DNA from: Caldilineaceae bacterium
Lineage (GTDB): Bacteria; Chloroflexota; Anaerolineae; Caldilineales; Caldilineaceae
NCBI GenBank assembly: GCA_022842065.1
Contig: JALHQH010000014.1
Coordinates: 181,584 to 245,583, forward strand
Reading direction: 5' to 3'
DNA: 64,000 bases
The notes below the pieces were generated by a model. The model was not told where the DNA came from, ran no database searches, and saw only the letters and a list, made by a program, of their open reading frames with translations. Made by a program: the position numbers and the translations under genes. How positions within the stretch are numbered: the stretch's first letter is position 1; every line of letters starts with the position of its first letter. Shown here one piece after another: positions 58,292 to 64,000 of this stretch.

Positions 58292-59365
58292 TCAATCCTC
58301 CATGACCTTTGGTCCTAGGTTTAGTATGGCTGGCCGGGGATTGGCCGGGGTACGGCAGACCCCTGGGCGCGTGGTAACTTTGCCCAAGGCGTAACGAATA
58401 CAGTGATAGGCTTCGCTTATTTCGCCTGGTGCGGGCGCTTCGGCATAGGCGTAACCGGCGCGCCGACTGACGGCATGTTTGTTGTTCACAAAGTAAACCG
58501 TGGGTGGATTCGGTTTGGTCCACGCTGACCATTGTGGTTGGCCGTTGGCGTCAAAGAGCATGCCGATGGCGCTCCATGCGCCCACCAAGCCGTCATTTTC
58601 ATGGAAGAGGTAGGCCCGTTGCAAGACGCCTTGGGTGCCGCCAATAAAGATATAATCCAGGCCAGACAAGTTGGGGTTCTTGGCGTTAAATGCCCGCGTC
58701 CGTTCGTGATCGACCATCTGACACAGACCAGGATCAGTGCCGCAATCGCTGCTGCCGGTTTTGAAACCTAACGTGCTATTGGTCCCGTTATGGGGTGTAC
58801 CCAGCGTAATCACCCGTTCAGTGACCGCGCTGCAAAATTCACTTTGCGCTAAACAAGCGCGTGTCGCCAACCCACCCATGCTATGGGCAATGATGGTGAA
58901 TTTTGGTGGTGCAGCGTTGCCCAACCGCGCCACCAGGTTATGCAATTGTTGTTCCAAACAGCGCCCATTCTCTTCAAAGGTCGGTGTATAATCAGGTGAC
59001 GTGGCCAAGATGACATAGTAGGGGGTATACCTATCGGCAATGAGCCAGGGACCAAGGTTGTGTAACGGAATATAGTCACCGGCGGCCAGTAAGGTCGGGT
59101 ACGCAAAGGGACCATCGGCGGCAGCACAATCACTGGCATAATCACTGTCGCCATCCTGTAGTCCATGCACGATGATAATCGGTGGACGTGGCGCTGGCTC
59201 GGTCAACTGTGCTGCCCCTAACAGCTGTGCCGTTGTTTGATGGATAGTAAGATCGCTGCCGGGTAAAAAGAGTGTCCAATAAGCAACCACCGCAAGTGGT
59301 AGCAACAGCACGAGCAGCAGTGCACCCACGAGCCGCAAACCGCGCTGGCGAATTCGTCCCTTCAT
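58292..59365 (-). CDS. Secreted lipase/esterase (alpha/beta hydrolase)
   Basis: A 357-residue exported hydrolase. The N-terminal helix (LRLVGALLLVLLLPLAVVAYWTLFLP) is an uncleaved anchor or signal. IIIVHGLQDGD is the oxyanion region, the nucleophile is the Ser in IIAHSMGGLATR, and ITLGTPHNG follows as in bacterial lipases of the LipA/triacylglycerol group. The Asp in HENDGLVG and a His in NNKHAV near the end complete the triad. Several Cys residues suggest disulfides. A long-chain or general ester is the likely substrate. The start is followed upstream by a 350-base gene-free stretch. Confidence 0.82.
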   Translation of the reverse strand: MKGRIRQRGLRLVGALLLVLLLPLAVVAYWTLFLPGSDLTIHQTTAQLLGAAQLTEPAPRPPIIIVHGLQDGDSDYASDCAAADGPFAYPTLLAAGDYIPLHNLGPWLIADRYTPYYVILATSPDYTPTFEENGRCLEQQLHNLVARLGNAAPPKFTIIAHSMGGLATRACLAQSEFCSAVTERVITLGTPHNGTNSTLGFKTGSSDCGTDPGLCQMVDHERTRAFNAKNPNLSGLDYIFIGGTQGVLQRAYLFHENDGLVGAWSAIGMLFDANGQPQWSAWTKPNPPTVYFVNNKHAVSRRAGYAYAEAPAPGEISEAYHCIRYALGKVTTRPGVCRTPANPRPAILNLGPKVMED

Positions 59366-59720
59366 TTCCGTTGTCTCCGCAAAGGCAAACAGTGCCGCAC
59401 CGCAGGGTCATGCAAATTTAATCCTTACTATCTACGTAAGGATTTTGCCGCAAAAGCGCAATTTGCACAATGTTACAAATTACCTGTGTTCATGCTTGGT
59501 TAGGAAGAGATGAAATCGTGCAATGCCTTAAAACTGGTGTTTTTGGGGCAGAGGGCGGAGCGTATAAAGTGACATCGGAACAAAGCTGACGAGCAGATGT
59601 TGATTACGGGGTATGGGTTACGAGGAAGTAGAACGTTCCAAAAACGGCTCGCAAAACAGTTCGTTATTCAGGCATTTGTGGGGCTGTTTCTGGGGCGCAA
59701 CGCCAACTCGTCAGGAGCTG
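59366..59720. other. Gene-free stretch between lipase and toxin-like pair
   Basis: A short hairpin AATCCTTAC/GTAAGGATT (59420-59428 with 59436-59444) lies upstream of the lipase and may be in its leader. Otherwise nothing is recognised from 59445 to 59720. Confidence 0.4.
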
Positions 59721-60068
59721 CTAGGCGACCGGCATATCCAACCGCTCATCAACCCATTCGCGTAAAAGCGCGCTAATCGATATACCACGTGCACGAGCCT
59801 GATCACGCAGAAAGATGCCGGCGACACCATTGAGGTGAGCCGTGGCACGAAAAGAGCGCACAGCTTGCAGTTCTTGCGGATCGACTGCAACAAATCGTTC
59901 TTTCTTATAGAGGTAATCTTCTCCCTCATTATCGATAATGCGCAGATCACCCACCGCATCCTCGGTTTTGGTCGTAGGTAGGCTTTGGTAGATCTCACCG
60001 ATATCCAGCATACCTTCATAACCGCGGTTATCAATACAGCGTACGAGAGAAATCGTTAATCCAGCCAT
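59721..60068 (-). CDS. Small protein with RHH-like C terminus (candidate antitoxin)
   Basis: A 115-residue protein in two parts. Residues 1-62 (VRCIDNRGYEGMLDIGEIYQSLP, LRIIDNEGEDYLYKKERFVAVD) resemble a compact beta domain seen in many short bacterial proteins of unknown function. Residues about 66-115 (ELQAVRSFRATAHLNG, ARARGISISALLREWVDERL) look like a ribbon-helix-helix or short helical DNA-binding end, typical of antitoxins. Its start overlaps the end of the upstream gene by 13 bases, a translational coupling usual for toxin-antitoxin pairs. No proof of toxicity. Confidence 0.6.
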   Translation of the reverse strand: MAGLTISLVRCIDNRGYEGMLDIGEIYQSLPTTKTEDAVGDLRIIDNEGEDYLYKKERFVAVDPQELQAVRSFRATAHLNGVAGIFLRDQARARGISISALLREWVDERLDMPVA

Positions 60069-60292
60069 CGTTTTCGTTTCTCGAGTTTCCGGCCAATGCC
60101 ATGAGCTTCAAACCAATGGATTTCTGCCCACCCAACATGCCCTGTTTGTGTATCCTGAATCAGTGCCACACCTTTGAGTTTTCGCCAGCTACCATGCCCA
60201 AATGTGCGATTCAAGTGTTGCCTAACTTTGACACTCAAGCCTCGTGCAATGACTTCAATTTCGGTAATGTCACTGAGCAGTTCAAAGTCCAC
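60056..60292 (-). CDS. Small conserved-type protein paired with the RHH-like gene
   Basis: A 78-residue basic protein: EVIARGLSVKVRQHLNRTFGHGSWRKLKGVALIQD, then GWAEIHWFEAHGIGRKLEKRK. This arrangement (WRKxKG followed by AEIHWFEAHGIG) is one I recognise from many short uncharacterised proteins in cyanobacteria and Chloroflexota. It starts with GTG and its stop overlaps the next gene by 13 bases. By size, charge and coupling it could be the toxin or a partner of the RHH-like protein. Function unknown. Confidence 0.6.
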   Translation of the reverse strand: MDFELLSDITEIEVIARGLSVKVRQHLNRTFGHGSWRKLKGVALIQDTQTGHVGWAEIHWFEAHGIGRKLEKRKRWLD

Positions 60293-60491
60293 GTAGCTGG
60301 CACTCCTCGATTGAGGACCAAGGTTGATGATAGTAAAAGTATATCAATGATGTCAATCGCGGTCAAAGTGGTCACAACATACGCTTCAATTTAAAACAAA
60401 TCACGCCACATTGCTTAACTGTATGTTCCCTGCCCAACCCGCTGCCGGAAATGTGCCACAATAGATCAAAACAATTTTCTTTTGGCAGTGA

Positions 60492-61226
60492 TTGGGGTAT
60501 GCATTGAATATTCTGGAAGCAAAGGCCATCACCAAACGGTATCTGGTGGATGGCCACGAAATTTGTGTATTGGACGACGTTTCCCTCGCCGTCCGCCCTG
60601 GTGAATTTATCGCCATTATGGGCAGTAGTGGCAGTGGTAAGACAACGCTGCTCAGTCTGCTCTCTGGGCTGGACAGCCCGAGCAGTGGGCGCGTTTTAGT
60701 GGAAGAGACTGATATTACCGACTGGCGCGAGGATCAGTTGGCCCCCTTGCGCAATGAGACCATCGGCTTTGTCTTTCAATCCTTCCACCTGATCCCCTCG
60801 CTCTCGGCGCTGGAAAATGTGATGTTCCCGGCCGAGTTGCACGGCGACCGCGATGCCCGCACCAAGGCCAAACGGCTGCTAGAACGGGTCGGCGTTGGTC
60901 ATCGCAAGGCCAACTTTCCGCACCAGCTTTCCGGCGGCGAGAAACAGCGGGTGGCGATCTGCCGAGCACTCATCAATGCGCCCCGTATCCTCTTTGCCGA
61001 CGAGCCAACGGGTAATCTCGACTCGAAAAATGGCACCGCCATTCTTGACCTGCTGCTTGATCTGCACCGTGAGCGGCAGACCACCCTGGTGATGGTGACC
61101 CACAGCCCCGAAATCGCCGCGCTGGCGGAACGCGTGGTGACCCTACACGATGGCCGCGTCGTTGAGGATAGCGGGGTTGCCCAAACGAATGGCGTCGCCG
61201 CGCAGCCGCAGAGGCACCCTCAATGA
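60492..61226 (+). CDS. ABC transporter ATP-binding protein (LolD/MacB type)
   Basis: A 244-residue ATPase. Walker A is GSSGSGKT (residues 44-51), the Q-loop is FVFQSFHLIPSLSALENVMFPAEL, the signature is QLSGGEKQRVAICRALINAP, Walker B is ILFADEPTGNLDS and the H-loop is MVTHSPEIA. The LDSKNG after Walker B is diagnostic of the LolD/MacB/FtsE branch. The start is a TTG, at 60492 or 60504; the latter has GGGG at a good distance. The gene overlaps the permease by four bases (ATGA). With it, it forms a mechanotransmission-type transporter exporting lipoproteins, lipids, peptides or drugs. Confidence 0.9.
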   Translation: MGYALNILEAKAITKRYLVDGHEICVLDDVSLAVRPGEFIAIMGSSGSGKTTLLSLLSGLDSPSSGRVLVEETDITDWREDQLAPLRNETIGFVFQSFHLIPSLSALENVMFPAELHGDRDARTKAKRLLERVGVGHRKANFPHQLSGGEKQRVAICRALINAPRILFADEPTGNLDSKNGTAILDLLLDLHRERQTTLVMVTHSPEIAALAERVVTLHDGRVVEDSGVAQTNGVAAQPQRHPQ

Positions 61227-63754
61227 TCGGCCAATCCTACAATTCCCAGTTTCCCATTCACTGGGGCTTTATCCGCCGCCAGGTGACCAGCGCGCGCAAA
61301 CAATCCATCGTGCTGGTCCTTTGTGTGGCCCTCGCCATGGTGACGCTAGTTGCCCTGCGCGGCTTCGGTGACAGTGTCAACCGGGCGCTGTTGCGTGATG
61401 CCCGTTCGCTGCAAGCTGCCGATATCACCGTCGATTCTAACTTTGCCCTTTCCCAACCATTGCTGGACGAATTAGCCAAGTTGCAACAGGAAGGGTCGGT
61501 TGAACAGGCGCGCGTCTACCAATTTATCTCGGTGGTGCGCGTGGCCGCAGGCGAAGAGACCTTGCTCTCCAACCTCAAAGTGGTGGAAGCTGGTTATCCT
61601 TTTTATGGGGTGGTGACGCTCGCCTCCGGTCGCCCATTCCACGAAGTCTTGACCGCCGGCATAGTGGTGGTGGCCCAAGAGTTGCTGGACCGACTGCAAA
61701 TGCAGGTCGGCGATCAACTGCAAATCGGCCAGGCGACGCTGACGATCGGCGATGTGGTGACCTTTGAGCCGGATCGCCCGGTCAACTTTTTTACGCTCGG
61801 GCCGCGCATCTTTATTGCCGCCGCTGATCTAGACGCCTTGGATCTGGTCAAGCCGGGCAGTCGCATCGATTACGAGGTGTTGCTCAAAGTTAACGATGAA
61901 GCGCTGATTGACCCGTTGGTCGAGCGGCTGCAAAGTGTGCTGGAACCGCAAGAAGATGTGGAGAGTTATCGCTCGGCCACTTCGGGGGTACAGCGCTTTT
62001 TTGATAATCTGCTGCTCTTCCTGGGGCTGGTGGCGATCTTCACCCTTTTGCTGGCCGGTGTCGGCATCCAGAGCGCGTTGACTGCGCTGTTGCGCGAGCG
62101 GGACAACACGATTGCCGTGATTAAGACGTTGGGCGCGACCAGTCGTTTTGTCACCGTCAACTTTCTCGCCATCGTGTCGATCCTGGGGCTGATTGGCACG
62201 GCGATTGGGATGGGGGCCGGCTTGGTGCTGGAACGGCTCTTCCCTGTGTTGCTGGGCGATTTCCTACCTCCGAATGTTGAATTAACAATCTCGCTGCGTA
62301 CGATGGGGGAAGGGTTGCTACTTGGTCTGATTGTGGTCAGTTGTTTCACCGTCCTGCCGATTTTGGGCTTGGATGAGTTGCGCCCCAACTTCATTTTCCG
62401 CAAAGAGAGTAGTCGACTACGCTGGCGACCAGCCTATGTGCTGGTGCTCCTCGTGCTGATTGGCTTCTTCGTCGGCATGACCCTTTGGCAACTGGGCAAG
62501 ATCGACCTGGGACTCTACTTTATCGGCGGGGTGCTGGCGTTGCTCTTGCTCTCCTGGCTCTTAACTTGGGCGACACTCTGGCTGGTCCGCCGCTTGTCGC
62601 TGCGCTCGATGGTGGCACGCCAGGCGTTGCGCGGCCTCTTCCGCCCGCGCAATGCTACCCATTCGATTATCGTCACCCTCTCGGCGGCGCTGGCGGTGAT
62701 CTTCTGCATTTACCTGTTGGAGCAAAATCTCGATAACGCTTTTGTCCAAGCTTACCCAGCCGACGCGCCCAATGTGGTTTTCCTCGATATTCAACCCGAC
62801 CAACGGGTCGGCTTGACTGAGTTGCTGGGCAGGGCAGTTGAGTACTTTCCCGTCGTGCGCTCGAACATTACGCAGATCAACGGTGAGCCGATTGACCCCG
62901 AACGCGAGGAAGCGCGCCCTGGTGACAACCTGGCCCGCCCCTTCAATCTGACTTATCGGGAAGAACTGTTGGCCGATGAAGCGTTGGTCGGGGGTGGTAC
63001 CCTTTTTCCCGCCGCGCGCAATGGTATCGTGCCGGTCTCGATTCTGGACGAGATGCAGGAACTTTATCCCTTCCAGATCGGCGACCAGATCGACTTTCGC
63101 ATCCAAGGGGTGCCGCTCCAAGCCACGGTCGCCAGCATTCGCACCCGCACCGCGGAAGAGGGTTTTCGCCCCTTTTTCACCTTTGTCTTTCCGGAGGATG
63201 TACTGGGCGGCGCGCCCCAATCGATCTTTGCTGCCCTGCGCCTGTCCCCCGCTGAGATTGGCCCGATGCGCAATCAAGTGGTGGCCGCCTATCCCAACAT
63301 CAGCGTGATCGATATCACCCAGGCGGTGACCGATGCCGCCGCCGTGGCCGAACGGTTGGCAGGGGTGATTCGTTTCTTTACACTGTTCAGTGTGCTGGCC
63401 GGGGTGTTGATTGTGGTCAGTTCGGTCTTTGCGACGCGACAGGCGCGCATTCAGGAAGCGGTCTACTACAAGGTGTTGGGGGCACAACGCCGTTTTGTGC
63501 GCAATGTCTTCGCCGTGGAAAATCTCTTCCTGGGCTTGATCAGCGCGCTGTTGGCCCTGTTAATGGCACAGGTCGGCGGCTGGGCGCTCTGCTATTTTCT
63601 CTTCGACATCGCCTATCAACCAGCGCCGGTTGCCAGCCTGCTATTGGTGCTAGCAACGATGGTGCTGGTGACCGCCGTCGGCATGGCGGCCTCCGGTTCG
63701 ATCTTACAGAGCAAACCGATCCTGATCCTGCGCGAGTTGACTTCGACGGAATAG
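61223..63754 (+). CDS. FtsX-like ABC permease (YbbP type, two FtsX domains)
   Basis: An 843-residue membrane protein with about ten helices. The first helix (SARKQSIVLVLCVALAMVTLVAL) is followed by an exported loop, then a first FtsX-like three-helix unit (FFDNLLLFLGLVAIFTLLLAGVGIQSALTALLRERDNTIAVIKTLGA), two to three more helices, a second exported domain (PADAPNVVFLDIQPDQRVG onward), and a second FtsX unit (FFTLFSVLAGVLIVVSSVFATRQARIQEAVYYKVLGAQRRFV). The R-x-x-x-x-A-V-Y-K-x-L-G segments are typical. This is the YbbP/ABC transport permease layout. The overlap with the ATPase implies coupled synthesis. The substrate is unknown. Confidence 0.9.
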   Translation: MIGQSYNSQFPIHWGFIRRQVTSARKQSIVLVLCVALAMVTLVALRGFGDSVNRALLRDARSLQAADITVDSNFALSQPLLDELAKLQQEGSVEQARVYQFISVVRVAAGEETLLSNLKVVEAGYPFYGVVTLASGRPFHEVLTAGIVVVAQELLDRLQMQVGDQLQIGQATLTIGDVVTFEPDRPVNFFTLGPRIFIAAADLDALDLVKPGSRIDYEVLLKVNDEALIDPLVERLQSVLEPQEDVESYRSATSGVQRFFDNLLLFLGLVAIFTLLLAGVGIQSALTALLRERDNTIAVIKTLGATSRFVTVNFLAIVSILGLIGTAIGMGAGLVLERLFPVLLGDFLPPNVELTISLRTMGEGLLLGLIVVSCFTVLPILGLDELRPNFIFRKESSRLRWRPAYVLVLLVLIGFFVGMTLWQLGKIDLGLYFIGGVLALLLLSWLLTWATLWLVRRLSLRSMVARQALRGLFRPRNATHSIIVTLSAALAVIFCIYLLEQNLDNAFVQAYPADAPNVVFLDIQPDQRVGLTELLGRAVEYFPVVRSNITQINGEPIDPEREEARPGDNLARPFNLTYREELLADEALVGGGTLFPAARNGIVPVSILDEMQELYPFQIGDQIDFRIQGVPLQATVASIRTRTAEEGFRPFFTFVFPEDVLGGAPQSIFAALRLSPAEIGPMRNQVVAAYPNISVIDITQAVTDAAAVAERLAGVIRFFTLFSVLAGVLIVVSSVFATRQARIQEAVYYKVLGAQRRFVRNVFAVENLFLGLISALLALLMAQVGGWALCYFLFDIAYQPAPVASLLLVLATMVLVTAVGMAASGSILQSKPILILRELTSTE

Positions 63755-63846
63755 CGGGTTGAAACCCGCGGCTAACAGCGAGAAGCGCGCCCAAGGGGCA
63801 CCCGAGGCGCTGGATACCCAGTCGCTGCGGCGACTTCTCGCTGTTA
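63754..63846. repeat. Hairpin and inverted repeat after the FtsX-like permease
   Basis: GCGGGTTGAAACCCGC (63754-63769) is followed by TAACAGCGAGAAG (63773-63785) and CTTCTCGCTGTTA (63834-63846), a perfect 13-base inverted repeat around a GC-rich spacer. The first stem coincides with the end of the coding region and could terminate the operon. Confidence 0.6.
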
Positions 63847-63892
63847 TACTGAAGTCAAGTTGAGAACCGGAGTTTTGCTGGCTAACGGGATC

Positions 63893-63958
63893 GCGTGCGT
63901 CGCACTGACCGCCAACTGTTTCCAGTCCGCTAGATTATTTGGTCAGTGCGACGCACGC
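63893..63958. repeat. 18-base perfect inverted repeat near the window end
   Basis: GCGTGCGTCGCACTGACC (63893-63910) pairs perfectly with 63941-63958 around a 30-base spacer. No gene is seen from 63755 to 64000; it may be a MITE or a terminator for a gene beyond the window. Confidence 0.6.
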
Positions 63959-64000
63959 TGACCGAAACTAGGGGTTTCATTCTGATTTGAGTATAACAGC

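Overview
The window looks like a chromosomal segment of a Chloroflexota bacterium, probably from the Caldilinea/Anaerolineae side of the phylum. This is inferred from gene content and not proven: a UPF0182 membrane protein, a TrmI-type tRNA methyltransferase, a SARP/NB-ARC/TPR giant regulator, Tat-type lipoprotein signals, sugar ABC importers without a local ATPase, and many MITE-like palindromic repeats in GC-rich DNA. No rRNA, tRNA, CRISPR array, complete insertion sequence or phage gene was recognised.

Layout. 1-5.8 kb: the start of a secreted vitellogenin-N-like protein, a receiver-domain relic, a PhyH oxygenase, a membrane protein, a pirin, and an SDR gene divergent from its likely HxlR regulator. 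5.8-9.5 kb: a GH29 fucosidase-like enzyme, then a Tat lipoprotein of family DUF3500 tightly coupled to an MsrQ-like haem membrane protein. 10-19 kb: an AraC regulator divergent from a PhyH oxygenase, followed by a sugar-type ABC importer (binding protein and two permeases), a mutarotase-like protein, a PPOX flavoprotein-like protein and two more PhyH oxygenases. 19-28 kb: an esterase, an aldo/keto reductase, and an IclR regulator divergent from a five-gene catabolic run (enolase-superfamily dehydratase, 3-hydroxyisobutyrate-dehydrogenase-like enzyme, PhyH oxygenase with a Gly/Met tail, class II aldolase, gamma-butyrobetaine-hydroxylase-like oxygenase).

28-45 kb: an esterase, a 1031-residue SARP-type regulator, a TolB-like propeller protein, a second enolase-superfamily enzyme with an aminotransferase, a SAF-domain homoserine-dehydrogenase-like oxidoreductase, a thrombospondin type 3 repeat protein and a GH2 glycosidase. 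44-64 kb is more housekeeping: HtrA-PepSY protease, UPF0182, XTP pyrophosphatase, glycosyltransferase, TrmI, a two-module lipoprotein, YbaK deacylase, a third enolase-superfamily enzyme, a small AT-rich gene encoding two RING-like zinc motifs, a lipase, a toxin/antitoxin-like gene pair, and a LolD/FtsX-type ABC exporter.

The main theme is oxidative and dehydrative breakdown of sugars, sugar acids or related plant/algal small molecules. Six Fe(II)/2-oxoglutarate oxygenases lie within 27 kb, with transporters, glycosidases, aldolases and three sugar-acid-dehydratase-like enzymes under AraC and IclR regulators. The substrates cannot be read from the sequence. The strongest leads for something undescribed are the IclR-controlled dehydratase/oxygenase/aldolase operon, the DUF3500-MsrQ pair, the bacterial double RING-like protein, and the PhyH proteins with repeat-built Gly/Met tails.
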